Made by a program: the position numbers and the translations under genes. The notes beneath the pieces were generated by a model that was not told where the DNA came from, made no database searches, and saw only the letters and a list, made by a program, of their open reading frames with translations. A stretch of 64,000 bases of DNA from Psychrobacter fulvigenes (GTDB lineage: Bacteria; Pseudomonadota; Gammaproteobacteria; Pseudomonadales; Moraxellaceae), in the NCBI RefSeq assembly GCF_904846155.1, contig NZ_CAJGZP010000001.1:124001-188000 (forward strand), given 5' to 3'. Position 1 is the stretch's first letter. The number at the start of each line of letters is the position of its first letter. Positions 27,201 through 36,172 of the stretch are shown here, piece by piece.

Positions 27201-29404
27201 TAGCTGACCTCGCGATTTGATGGGGTATTAGCTGCTTTAGTGCTTCTTATGTCGCTAAAGCCACTGTGACGCAGCAGAGCATCGATACTGGCACTACGGC
27301 CGCGGAAATTCTCAAAGTTAGTTTTTGCCGGTAAGCTGCCGCCAACCGATAAAATGGTGTCGCGGAAGGCTTTACCAGTGATGGGGTTAAAGATACCGTC
27401 TTCTTCAAACTTACTAAAGGCATCTGCAGACAACAGCTCCGCCCACTTATAGGAGTAATAACCTGCCGCATAGCCACCAGCAAAGATATGACTAAAACCA
27501 TTCGCAAAACGGTTGTAATCTGGCGTTTCCATAATAGCGATATCACTGCGTACTGTATTTAGCGTGTCGAGAATGCCCTCATAATCAAGCGCTGGCGTGT
27601 GAGCATGAATGAGTAAGTCAAACAGCGCAAACTCAATTTGACGCAGTGTCTGCATGCCACTTTGAAAGTTTTTAGCGGCAAGCAAGGCATCAAGTTTGGC
27701 TTTTGGTAGAGGCTCACCCGTCTCGACATGACTGCTAATGAGTGCAATGCCATCGCTCTCCCATGCCCAGTTCTCCATAAATTGACTGGGTAACTCGACT
27801 GCATCCCACTCAACGCCATTGACACCAGCGACATCACCGACAGTCACTTGAGTGAGTAAATGATGCAGACCATGACCGAACTCATGGAACAAGGTGAGTA
27901 CCTCATCATGTGTCAGCAAACTTGGCTTGCCGTCTAATGCTGGCGTAAAGTTACCCACCATAAAGCAGACTGGCAGTTGCTGATAGTTTGATTCGTCATG
28001 ACGATAGCGCGCTTGGAAACCGCTCATCCACGCGCCGCCACGCTTGCCGCTACGCGCAAATAAATCAAAGTAAAAACCACCGAGCAACGTATCGTTTGCA
28101 TCAAATAGTTGGTAAAAACGGACATCATCATGCCAGCGTGACACTGTTTGGGCTTTATTCGTGGCAGCTGCATCATCATTTTGTTCGCGAACCTTAATAC
28201 CATAGAGACGTTCGACAATATCAAAAAGGCCGTCGATGACTTTTGGTAATGGGAAGTAAGGACGAATGGCTTCTTGCGATAAGCTGAACTTATTTTGTTT
28301 TACTTTTTCGGCAATATAAGCACTGTCCCATGGCTGCAGCTCGGTAATGCCATAATCACGGGCACACTCTTGTAGCTGTGCCAAATCCTCTTTGGCAGTA
28401 GGTGTCGCTTTGGCGGCTAAACTGCGCAAAAACGCTTCAACCTCGGATACGCTGTCTGCCATTTTGGTTGATAGGGACACTTCAGCATAATTCCTAAAGC
28501 CTAGTAAGTGTGCTTTTTGTTCACGCAACTGCAGGATCTGACTCATGATGTCAGCGTTATTGAGCGACTCACCTTTGGCATTGGTATGAGTATCAAACTC
28601 TGAAGCGCGGGTGACATAGGCGCGGTATAGAGTCTCGCGTAGCTGGCGGTCATCTGCATGGGTCATCACTGCTAGATAAACGGGGATATTCAAACTTGCG
28701 ACATAATAAGGCGTTGGTAGTGCATCGATCTCAGCTTGTGTGAGTGTACCGTTAGCAAGCTCTCGAGCTTTATATTGCTTGCCCGCATCTGCCAGAAGTG
28801 CAAGTCCACTTTCAGTCAAACCCGCCAGTTGATCGGACTTTAAGGGTAGGGCAAACGCTTGCGTGGCATCTAAAATATGGTCAGAGAAGGTTGCCGATAA
28901 GGTTGAGAGCTTACTTTGAATCTCCGCAAAGGTGTCTTGCTCAGCTTTAGGTAACGCCACCCCTGATAGCTCAAAGCTTTGCAGTGCCAACTCAATAGCA
29001 CGTGCGCGCGCAGGTTCAAGCGCTGCAAAAAAGTTTTTGTCATTGACGATGGCTTGATAACGACTGAATAGCGGTTGGTGCTGACCGACACGCGTGCCAT
29101 AGGCTGAGAGTTTAGGTAGCAGCTCGTGATGTACATGACGAATCTCATCATTACTCATCACACTATTCAAATGCGACAAAATACCCCAGCTGCGATCTAA
29201 CGCCAGATTGATATGGTCAAAGGCAATCACATCGTCTAACGCTTGCTGAGTGCCAATATCTGATGTTTTTGTATCTTCAGATACTGTTAGCTCATCTAAA
29301 AAGGCGTTGGCCTGATCGATGGCTTGATTGACTTTTACCTTCAAATCGTTTGGCTCTGTAGCGGTAAAGTCAACAAGGTGTAAATTTGAATCAAGTGCAG
29401 TCAT
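27200..29404 (-). CDS. prlC: Oligopeptidase A (M3 family metallopeptidase)
   Basis: PrlC is a cytoplasmic zinc metallopeptidase that degrades short peptides, including cleaved signal peptides. The zinc site HEFGHGLHHLL lies near residue 505. Upstream are the family segments SGKRGGAWMSGFQ and the downstream VELPSQFMENWAW, which supplies the third ligand region. About 734 residues from the ATG at 29404. A TTG four codons earlier gives no better ribosome site. E. coli PrlC is 680; the extra length is mainly an N-terminal segment and an internal acidic insert. Confidence 0.95.
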   Translation of the reverse strand: MTALDSNLHLVDFTATEPNDLKVKVNQAIDQANAFLDELTVSEDTKTSDIGTQQALDDVIAFDHINLALDRSWGILSHLNSVMSNDEIRHVHHELLPKLSAYGTRVGQHQPLFSRYQAIVNDKNFFAALEPARARAIELALQSFELSGVALPKAEQDTFAEIQSKLSTLSATFSDHILDATQAFALPLKSDQLAGLTESGLALLADAGKQYKARELANGTLTQAEIDALPTPYYVASLNIPVYLAVMTHADDRQLRETLYRAYVTRASEFDTHTNAKGESLNNADIMSQILQLREQKAHLLGFRNYAEVSLSTKMADSVSEVEAFLRSLAAKATPTAKEDLAQLQECARDYGITELQPWDSAYIAEKVKQNKFSLSQEAIRPYFPLPKVIDGLFDIVERLYGIKVREQNDDAAATNKAQTVSRWHDDVRFYQLFDANDTLLGGFYFDLFARSGKRGGAWMSGFQARYRHDESNYQQLPVCFMVGNFTPALDGKPSLLTHDEVLTLFHEFGHGLHHLLTQVTVGDVAGVNGVEWDAVELPSQFMENWAWESDGIALISSHVETGEPLPKAKLDALLAAKNFQSGMQTLRQIEFALFDLLIHAHTPALDYEGILDTLNTVRSDIAIMETPDYNRFANGFSHIFAGGYAAGYYSYKWAELLSADAFSKFEEDGIFNPITGKAFRDTILSVGGSLPAKTNFENFRGRSASIDALLRHSGFSDIRSTKAANTPSNREVS

Positions 29405-29573
29405 ATGGGTATCCAATGGTAATAAGTGTACAGTTATAAAATATCTATTATCTAAAATTGTGTAATAGTTGATTTTTTAAGCGTTTGCTTTATTTATAGA
29501 GTGAGTTAAACGGCTTTTGTTCTAGTTATTGCTTTAATACTTTAATCGAGGTTATCTAAAAGATGGGTATGGC

Positions 29574-29753
29574 ATGATAGAAATACAACCCAGAGACTGG
29601 CAGCGTTGCTTTCTCGTTTATCTTACTGTGTTTGTTAATAAGTATGTAGGGAGTCGCCTCAGTAAAAGACAGTATTGGCGTGCCCACTTACAAAGAGCCA
29701 TCATTCGCTTGCAAAATACCCCTACAGTGAGTAAGGTAAACTTGTTATGGTAG
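29574..29753 (+). CDS. Small basic hypothetical protein (59 aa)
   Basis: A 59-codon frame starting MIEIQPRDWQRCFLVYLTVF in the prlC-Balon gap. Composition is basic and aromatic (R, W, Y, Q), with a regular helical pattern in the second half (SKRQYWRAHLQRAIIRLQ). The ribosome site is weak. Third-position usage looks coding, but the evidence is limited. No family recognised. Confidence 0.35.
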   Translation: MIEIQPRDWQRCFLVYLTVFVNKYVGSRLSKRQYWRAHLQRAIIRLQNTPTVSKVNLLW

Positions 29754-29973
29754 TACTAAAGGTACAACAAAGTAGTTAAAGATGTTTTTAATAAATGTAT
29801 CTCAATAAAAGTGTTTATCAACAATAATGACTAACCAAAACACTGGCTATCTATAAAGATAATAAATCACAAATAAATACATGATTGAAGGGTATGAGAC
29901 ATCTTGCATGTGTTATTTTAATTGATGATGATTTCCCTAAAATCCAAAGATAATAAAATTAGGAGCACTATCT

Positions 29974-31086
29974 ATGAAAGCAACGCTTAAGAGTTTACGT
30001 GAGACCAAAGCCAACCCAGCTGTCAGCGTCTTTGTAAAAACCCACCGCGCTCATCCTGCTAATGAGACTGACCCTATCGCCCTTAAAAACCAACTAAAAG
30101 TGGTCGAAGAGCGTCTGACAAATGAATACGATAAAACCACAGCAGCGACTATCTTAGATAAGATTCATGCAAAGACTAATGATCTGAATCATAACTATAA
30201 CCTAGATACCTTAGCTATCTTTGCTAGTACTGATGATGTACAAGTACTGCGTTTACCTCTAGATGCCAAAGAACGGGTCATTATCGGTGAGCGTTTTGCA
30301 ACCCGTGATCTGGTACGTGATATGGCGAGTGCCGTCCATTATTACACTGTGGTGCTTGGTCGTGATCATGCACGTTTGATTGAAGCGTCTAACGATCGTG
30401 TTGTCAAAGAGTTTGACAAAGATGATGATGCGCAAAAGAACATGGAGAGCATTCCGTTTCCTATCGAAAACAATAGTTTATATAAGACAGGTGATGGTGG
30501 CTCTGATCGTTCAGCCAACAACGAAAACAGCTATCTAAAAGAGTACTTCAATCGTATTGATAAGAGTGTACAAGAGCTGTGGGGCGAGCATAAAATGCCG
30601 CTAGTGATCGTTGGTGATGCTCGTAATATCAGCTATTACAAAGAAGTTTGTGACCGTCCAGAGAATATTATCGCTTCTGTATCGAATGTCACAAACCTCG
30701 AAGATGGTAGTGCCCAGCATATCGTTGATGGCGTACAAGAAGCCGTTGAAAGCTATCGTTCTTCATTGCATGAAGCGGCACTTGGTGAAATAGACAAGGC
30801 TCGTGGCGCAGAAATGTTACGTACCGATCTGCAAGAAGTTTACCGTGCTGCCTATCAAGGGGCTGGTGAGACGTTATACTTACGTCGCGGTTACATGCAA
30901 CCTGCCAAGATTGACGAAAAAGCGCAGACACTCATGATCGCTGATGATGCAGCCGCAGAAGGCGTTACTGATGATGCGGTTGGCGAGATCATCGAGCACG
31001 TGATGCATAATGGTGGCGAAGTAGTCTTTATGCCGCAAGAGATCATGAGCGCAGACCAACCTCTTGCTCTGGTAACTCGTTACTAA
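29974..31086 (+). CDS. Balon-like ribosome hibernation factor (bacterial aeRF1 homologue)
   Basis: 370 residues (about 41 kDa). It matches what I recall of the baeRF family 3 / AOC03_06830 hibernation factors: N-terminal LKSLRETKANPAVSVFVKTHR, then LDTLAIFASTDDVQVLRLPLD, LVIVGDARNISYYKEV in the middle domain, and the L7Ae-like C-terminal end GGEVVFMPQEIM. Balon occupies the ribosomal A site with EF-Tu and can bind ribosomes still carrying mRNA. No GGQ peptide-release motif is present, as expected. The start is supported by AGGAG 8 bases upstream. It is a single-gene unit with its own terminator. Assignment rests on memory of the family. Confidence 0.8.
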   Translation: MKATLKSLRETKANPAVSVFVKTHRAHPANETDPIALKNQLKVVEERLTNEYDKTTAATILDKIHAKTNDLNHNYNLDTLAIFASTDDVQVLRLPLDAKERVIIGERFATRDLVRDMASAVHYYTVVLGRDHARLIEASNDRVVKEFDKDDDAQKNMESIPFPIENNSLYKTGDGGSDRSANNENSYLKEYFNRIDKSVQELWGEHKMPLVIVGDARNISYYKEVCDRPENIIASVSNVTNLEDGSAQHIVDGVQEAVESYRSSLHEAALGEIDKARGAEMLRTDLQEVYRAAYQGAGETLYLRRGYMQPAKIDEKAQTLMIADDAAAEGVTDDAVGEIIEHVMHNGGEVVFMPQEIMSADQPLALVTRY

Positions 31087-31125
31087 CTATTAGCTCGAAA
31101 ATTATCAGTACGAAATAGTAAACAT

Positions 31126-31161
31126 AAAAGCATTGATTCATTATGAGTCAGTGCTTTTTTT
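31126..31161 (+). terminator. Terminator of the Balon-like gene
   Basis: AAAAGCATTGA / TCAGTGCTTTT type stem with following T-run. Confidence 0.75.
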
Positions 31162-31243
31162 ATGAGTTGTTTTTTTAGATTGGAAGTAGGTAAATTTGCC
31201 GTTTGCTAAGCGAGCAGTTATCCTATAATACGAAAGTGCCTTG

Positions 31244-32611
31244 TTTTTAACATTTCAGCGCAGAACTCCCCTACTTCTAAAGTAGTGGTATGAATGCGTT
31301 ATTGATAACTACCCTTACTCCCTATGGTATTATAATTAATAATTATAACGCCAATTAACAACAAGCTCCTTATGACCAAGCAAATCCTAAAAGCCCATAA
31401 AGTCAGGCTGTACCCCAATGAAGAACAGCAAATATTCTTTGCCAAATCATTCGGCTGCACACGCTTTATCTGGAATAGGATGCTTAGTGACAAGATTGAG
31501 CATTATAAAAACACCAAGACCGAGCTTAAAAACACTCCAGCTCAATATAAAAAAGAATTTGACTGGCTAAAAGAAGTCGATAGCTTTGCACTGGCTAACG
31601 TCCAGCAAAATCTTAGAGCCGCTTATAGTAAATTCTTCAAAGGTTTTGGCTTCCCAAAATTCAAAAAAAAAGGACACCGCGACAGCTACACCACCAACAA
31701 CCAAAAAGGCACAGTAGCGGTCACAAACAACACCGTCAAACTACCTAAAATTGGTCATATTAAAGCCAAATTCCCAAGTGTTATTAATGGCTTAATCAAG
31801 TCAGCGACCATCAGTAAAGAGCCTACAGGTAAGTATTTTGTCAGTTTACTGGTTGAAACGGTTGTCGAACCATTCACTAAAACACACTCAAAAGTAGGTA
31901 TTGATTTAGGCTTAACCGACTTTATCGTCTTATCGGATGGCACAAAAGTGGCTAATCCTAAGTTTCTATCAAAGCTGCAAAATAAGCTTGCGCGGGAACA
32001 AAAGATTTTAGCCAAACGACGAGAGGGTGCTAAAGCCGCCAATCGCAAATTATCAGACAGTCGCAACTACCAAAAGCAAAAAATCAAAGTCGCCAAAGTC
32101 TACGAGCGTATCACCAATTGCCGAAAAGACTTTCTACACAAACTCTCATTCAATCTCATCAAAAACCACGATGTGATTGCCATAGAGGATTTGAATGTAA
32201 AGGGTATGGTCAAGAACAAAAAACTGTCCAAAGCCATATCAGACAGCTCATGGTCAGCCTTTACTACCATGCTGGCTTATAAAGCGGACTGGTACGGTAA
32301 AAAGCTAGTCAAAGTTGATAGATGGTATCCATCTTCTAAGACCTGCTCAGGCTGTGGGCACTTACTGACTAAGGCTGAGCTACCATTACAGGTGAGATCA
32401 TGGAATTGCCCAAGTTGCTTGCAATCCAACGATAGAGACATCAACGCCAGTATCAATATCCTCAATGAGGGTTTGAGACTGGCAACACTCAAAACCGTCG
32501 GTGCGGCGGGGTTAGCTTAGTCAATTTACCTAACCGCTGATACAGAATATCGTATCAAGTAGGGGTATTACCTAAGAAACCCCCACCTCTATAGGTGGTG
32601 GGTAGTTCATA
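31244..32611 (+). mobile_element. IS200/IS605-group element with TnpB only, copy 1
   Basis: Limits are taken from the sequence shared with the second copy (56944-58314). The left end carries an imperfect hairpin CCCCTACTT-CTA-AAGTAGTGG (31268-31288), the right end a matching hairpin CCCCACCT...AGGTGGTGGG (32580-32602). There are no terminal inverted repeats and no tnpA, so it depends on a TnpA elsewhere. The 3' part of tnpB plus the right end should encode the guide (omega) RNA. Confidence 0.85.
31372..32520 (+). CDS. tnpB: TnpB RNA-guided nuclease, IS200/IS605 group (copy 1)
   Basis: 382 residues. RuvC-like catalytic residues are intact: D178 in KVGIDLGLTDF, E272 in IAIEDLNVKGM and D356 in NDRDINAS. 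The zinc ribbon uses CSGC (325-328) and CPSC (346-349). The N-terminal HTH_OrfB domain starts KVRLYPNEEQQIFFAKSFGC. TnpB proteins cut DNA next to a short target-adjacent motif under guidance of an omega RNA and help keep the element at its donor site. The element seems recent and the gene full-length. The second copy differs by one codon in length. Confidence 0.93.
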   Translation: MTKQILKAHKVRLYPNEEQQIFFAKSFGCTRFIWNRMLSDKIEHYKNTKTELKNTPAQYKKEFDWLKEVDSFALANVQQNLRAAYSKFFKGFGFPKFKKKGHRDSYTTNNQKGTVAVTNNTVKLPKIGHIKAKFPSVINGLIKSATISKEPTGKYFVSLLVETVVEPFTKTHSKVGIDLGLTDFIVLSDGTKVANPKFLSKLQNKLAREQKILAKRREGAKAANRKLSDSRNYQKQKIKVAKVYERITNCRKDFLHKLSFNLIKNHDVIAIEDLNVKGMVKNKKLSKAISDSSWSAFTTMLAYKADWYGKKLVKVDRWYPSSKTCSGCGHLLTKAELPLQVRSWNCPSCLQSNDRDINASINILNEGLRLATLKTVGAAGLA

Positions 32612-32738
32612 CATTGTTTTTTAGGAATTATGTTATTTGCTACATGTTTAGCATAGCGATGGTCTATGATGGTCGGTAAGATAATAAGCAGGTTTTATAC
32701 TATACTGCTATTAGTATCTGCTTTTAACCATCTACTTT

Positions 32739-33512
32739 ATGAACGCCAAATCTATGAATAAAAAAGACTCTTTTATCTTGACCAGTTATAATATCCATAA
32801 GGGGATGTCGCCGCTAAATCGACAGGTCAAAATGCAAGGTATTGCGCAGGCGCTCGAAATAGTAGCTTCAGACATACTGTGCCTGCAAGAAGTGCAAGGA
32901 CAGCATCTAAAGCGCAACTTACAATATAACGAGTATCCTGACCAATCTCAGCATGAGTGGTTTGGAGGATATCTGCAGCTGCAAAACAGTTATGGCAAAA
33001 ACTCAGAATACGAAAACGGACACCATGGCAATGCGGTACTGAGCCGCTTCCCACTAGATCCCAAGCACAATGTCAATATAACGGTTAATAGACTAGAGCA
33101 ACGCGGTGTATTGCACTGTGAGGTTCAGCCGCCGGGTTGGGAGATGCCAGTAGTCGTACTCTGCGCCCATCTAAATCTATTTGAGCGCGATCGCATCAAG
33201 CAATATCAGGCGATTAGTGACTATGTGCGTAATGTCATTAGCCCAGAGCAGCCACTGATTTTGGCAGGCGATTTCAATGATTGGAAAAAGCTATCGTGTG
33301 ACAAGCTGGCAAGTGATCTTGGGATGATAGAAGCGTTTAAACATTGTCATGGTCAGCTGTTACCAACCTTTCCAGCGAAATTACCTGTCTTAAGCTTGGA
33401 TCGTATCTATGTACGCAATCTTTCGGTCAAGGATGCTTGGGTACATACTGGCAAGCCGTGGTCAAAGCTGTCTGATCATCTGCCGCTTAGTGCTGAGTTG
33501 GGTTTACTGTAA
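32739..33512 (+). CDS. Endonuclease/exonuclease/phosphatase family protein
   Basis: 257 residues of the DNase I-like EEP fold. Motifs in order: TSYNIHKGMSPLNR (N), LCLQEVQGQ (metal-binding E), GNAVLSRFPL, LCAHLNLFERDR (catalytic H), LAGDFNDWKKL (D and N), and SDHLPLSAEL (D and H). All active-site residues are present. No signal peptide, so cytoplasmic. The substrate may be nucleic acid or a phosphorylated small molecule. It is not linked to its neighbours, and an in-frame ATG four codons later is an alternative start. Confidence 0.88.
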   Translation: MNAKSMNKKDSFILTSYNIHKGMSPLNRQVKMQGIAQALEIVASDILCLQEVQGQHLKRNLQYNEYPDQSQHEWFGGYLQLQNSYGKNSEYENGHHGNAVLSRFPLDPKHNVNITVNRLEQRGVLHCEVQPPGWEMPVVVLCAHLNLFERDRIKQYQAISDYVRNVISPEQPLILAGDFNDWKKLSCDKLASDLGMIEAFKHCHGQLLPTFPAKLPVLSLDRIYVRNLSVKDAWVHTGKPWSKLSDHLPLSAELGLL

Positions 33513-33596
33513 AGTCTATTGTCTGTTAGCGACATACTTATATCTACGTAAGACATAAATCTTCAACAGACCCTAAATAATATAAGGATATATTAC

Positions 33597-34604
33597 ATGT
33601 CTCAATCTACTAATAATCAACAACTACCAACCACTCAACATGCCGTGCTCATTCGAGAGTTTGGCGAACCTGATGTCATGAGCTATCAAGAGGGTGTTGC
33701 GATTCCTGAGCTTAACGATGAGCAAGTACTCATAAAAGTCGCTTATGCAGGTATTAACCCCGTTGACTACAAAACGCGCCAAGGTAAAGGTTGGGGTGCG
33801 GACAATATCCGTCAAGTAAAATTTGATAATGACGAGCCAGCCATTTTAGGTTTTGATGTGGCAGGCGAGGTAGTCAATAGTAACAGCGATAAGTTCGCTG
33901 TTGGGGATAAAGTGGCTGCATTAAGCTTTGGCGGTGGTTGTTATGCCGAGTATGTGGCAGTAGACGCAAAGCTGCTCGCCAAAGTCCCAGAGTCGGTGTC
34001 ATTAAAAGCTGCAGGTGCCTTGCCGTGTGTGGGACAGACCGCGCTACAGTTTGTAGAATTCGCAGACATCAAAAAAGGCGAGCATGTAGTGATGAATGCA
34101 CCAGCAGGCGGAGTAGGTCACCTCGTTATCCAGCTACTCATGGATAAGGTGACACAAGACGATATCAAAGTGAGCGTTATCTGCTCACCTGAGAAGTATG
34201 ACAAGCTGTCAGAGCTGGTCGATGTCGATAAGCTAGCAGGTTGGATTGACTATACAAAAGACGATGCCTTCCCTGACCTGCAAGCTGATGTACTGCTAGA
34301 TCTGGTCGGAGATGAGGCGGGTGTCAGAGCGCTGAGCGTACTCAAATCGGGTGGCCGTATCAATGTACTGCCAACCATTTGGGTTGACAAGCTAAAAGAA
34401 GCAGGAAGCTCGCAAGATCTAAGCGTCGACGGCTATGCAGTCAAGCCTAATGGTGAGGATATGCAGCGGGTTTTACAACAGTTGGCTGATGGCAAGCTAG
34501 TGTTAGAGGTACAGCAGAGCTATCCACTGTCAGAGGTGGTTGCTGCCCACAGTGAGCTACAAAAAGGCGATGCTTTTGGCAAGATTGTATTGGAAGTAAG
34601 CTAA
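33597..34604 (+). CDS. Zinc-independent MDR-type quinone/NADP-dependent oxidoreductase
   Basis: 335 residues of the medium-chain dehydrogenase/reductase superfamily. The GroES-like N-terminus has YAGINPVDYKTRQGKG and FDVAGEVV, and the Rossmann domain has VVMNAPAGGVGHLVIQL, the nucleotide-binding loop. Structural-zinc cysteines are absent, as in quinone oxidoreductase-like MDRs. The substrate is unknown. It converges with alkB, 11 bases away. Confidence 0.88.
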   Translation: MSQSTNNQQLPTTQHAVLIREFGEPDVMSYQEGVAIPELNDEQVLIKVAYAGINPVDYKTRQGKGWGADNIRQVKFDNDEPAILGFDVAGEVVNSNSDKFAVGDKVAALSFGGGCYAEYVAVDAKLLAKVPESVSLKAAGALPCVGQTALQFVEFADIKKGEHVVMNAPAGGVGHLVIQLLMDKVTQDDIKVSVICSPEKYDKLSELVDVDKLAGWIDYTKDDAFPDLQADVLLDLVGDEAGVRALSVLKSGGRINVLPTIWVDKLKEAGSSQDLSVDGYAVKPNGEDMQRVLQQLADGKLVLEVQQSYPLSEVVAAHSELQKGDAFGKIVLEVS

Positions 34605-34615
34605 GCTGAATTTGA

Positions 34616-35233
34616 TCAAACCGATAGCATACGACGAAAGGTCAGACTAATACGACCGTCATCGACCTTTTTGGTTTTAGTGATGGTGTGTTTCCAAAAT
34701 TTTTGCGTATCACCGTGCATGACGATAAGCTGACCAGACTCAAGATGAAGCTCGACTTTATCTTGAGTTTTTTTGTGTTTGAAGACAAATTTACGCGTAG
34801 CGCCCAAGGAGAGCGAGGCAATAACAGGCTGAGCGCCGAGCTCTTTTTCATCATCCGCATGATAGCCCATACCTTCGCTACCCGAAGGATAATAGTTCAG
34901 CAAGCACGAGTTAAACTCAGCCATGATTCCTAGCTCTGCAAGATGCTTTTCAATACATTGTTTCACATGAAACACTACATCAGACCATGGAACGCTTTTG
35001 CGAGCATGACCAGAATAGTGATAGCTGATGCCTTTATCACCCATCCAAACGATTTGACGACTGGTGATATGAGTCTTACCAAACAATGTCACGATATCAG
35101 GTTGCCAAGGTAGCTCGGTTAATAATGTTTCATAGAGAGCATCAGCATGCTCAGTAATCACGCCTAAATCATTGACCTTACCGTCGTATGGCAATAGGTT
35201 TTCAGTGGGGGTGTGAGTAAAAAGGTCAGTCAT
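34616..35233 (-). CDS. alkB: AlkB-like alpha-ketoglutarate-dependent dioxygenase
   Basis: 205 residues. Fe(II) ligands H125 and D127 in GMGYHADDE and H182 in KHTITK, and the 2-oxoglutarate-binding arginines R194 and R200 in GRISLTFRR, are all present. NYYPSGSEGMGYHADDE is typical of the ALKBH2/3-like bacterial branch rather than E. coli AlkB. These enzymes remove alkyl lesions from DNA or RNA by oxidative demethylation. It lies 8 bases downstream of the hydrolase gene and probably shares its transcript. Confidence 0.92.
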   Translation of the reverse strand: MTDLFTHTPTENLLPYDGKVNDLGVITEHADALYETLLTELPWQPDIVTLFGKTHITSRQIVWMGDKGISYHYSGHARKSVPWSDVVFHVKQCIEKHLAELGIMAEFNSCLLNYYPSGSEGMGYHADDEKELGAQPVIASLSLGATRKFVFKHKKTQDKVELHLESGQLIVMHGDTQKFWKHTITKTKKVDDGRISLTFRRMLSV

Positions 35234-35241
35234 GACTTGGC

Positions 35242-36141
35242 TTATTTACCACTCTGATGGTGCTCATGAATGATTTGAGCGCATAATTCAGGTGCTTCCA
35301 TGGGTAATAGATGACCGTACTCAGGCAAGGTGATGATGTGCTTGTCAGGCACTATGCTTTGCCAGCTTTTGCGCACTTTATCACTATTGAATACAGAAGG
35401 CTTTGCGAGTATCAGCATGTAGGGTACGTTATTTTTATTCAACTTTTTTAGGGCACTAGTAATATAAGGCGTACCAAAATAACTGGCTAGCTCATGTTTA
35501 GGTTTAAATAGTAAAGTATAGCGAGCATCATCTGTTTTGACTAAGCTGTTATTTGCGAAGGTGGTTAGATGCTCATCGCTGATGCGTTTAAAAGCCCGAT
35601 GCTGACGCAAGTATTGATAGTAATCATCGATACTCGTCCAGTGGCGCTGTTTTTTACGCGTGCTTTTAAATGGCTCTTGAGTCATCAGTAGTCGCCGAGG
35701 AATACGGCTATATAACAGTGTTTGCGGCTTGGTAAAGGTCACAGGATCAATAAGGTATAACTGCGAAAATAAATCAGGACGCTGTGCAGCGGCCATCACC
35801 GTCGCGCTTGCGCCTTGCGAGTGGCCAATACCTACAATGGGTTTGTCTTGGGTTTTCTCTAGATATTTAATCAGCATGGCGGCATCTTGCTCACGGGTCA
35901 TCACTTTATTGGCCGGTTCATCGTACCAGTAGCCACGCATCGCCAGAGAGCTAAGATCAAACCCTGCTGTCAGCTCTGTCAATAACGGCTCATAAGTGCC
36001 GACTGTGAAACCATTGCCACCATAGAAATGTGCTGAAGGGCGCTGGTTATTTAGGGTTGCTTCTAACTTATTGAGCGAGCTTAGATCATAGTAGCGTGCT
36101 TGCTGGTCGTTAATACTGATGTTTTTTGCATATGCTTCCAT
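35242..36141 (-). CDS. Alpha/beta hydrolase
   Basis: 299 residues with the alpha/beta hydrolase fold. The oxyanion segment is HFYGGNGFTVGTY, the nucleophile elbow GIGHSQGAS (S108), and the catalytic His is in LPEYGHLLPMEAPE near the C-terminus. No signal peptide. It lies between the ABC transporter and alkB on the same strand. The substrate cannot be inferred. Confidence 0.88.
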   Translation of the reverse strand: MEAYAKNISINDQQARYYDLSSLNKLEATLNNQRPSAHFYGGNGFTVGTYEPLLTELTAGFDLSSLAMRGYWYDEPANKVMTREQDAAMLIKYLEKTQDKPIVGIGHSQGASATVMAAAQRPDLFSQLYLIDPVTFTKPQTLLYSRIPRRLLMTQEPFKSTRKKQRHWTSIDDYYQYLRQHRAFKRISDEHLTTFANNSLVKTDDARYTLLFKPKHELASYFGTPYITSALKKLNKNNVPYMLILAKPSVFNSDKVRKSWQSIVPDKHIITLPEYGHLLPMEAPELCAQIIHEHHQSGK

Positions 36142-36172
36142 GAGAATAATACTACCTTTTAATCTACATTAA

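Noticed and set aside
31087..31371. tnpA transposase next to TnpB copy 1
   Set aside because: No Y1 transposase frame on either strand near either TnpB copy.
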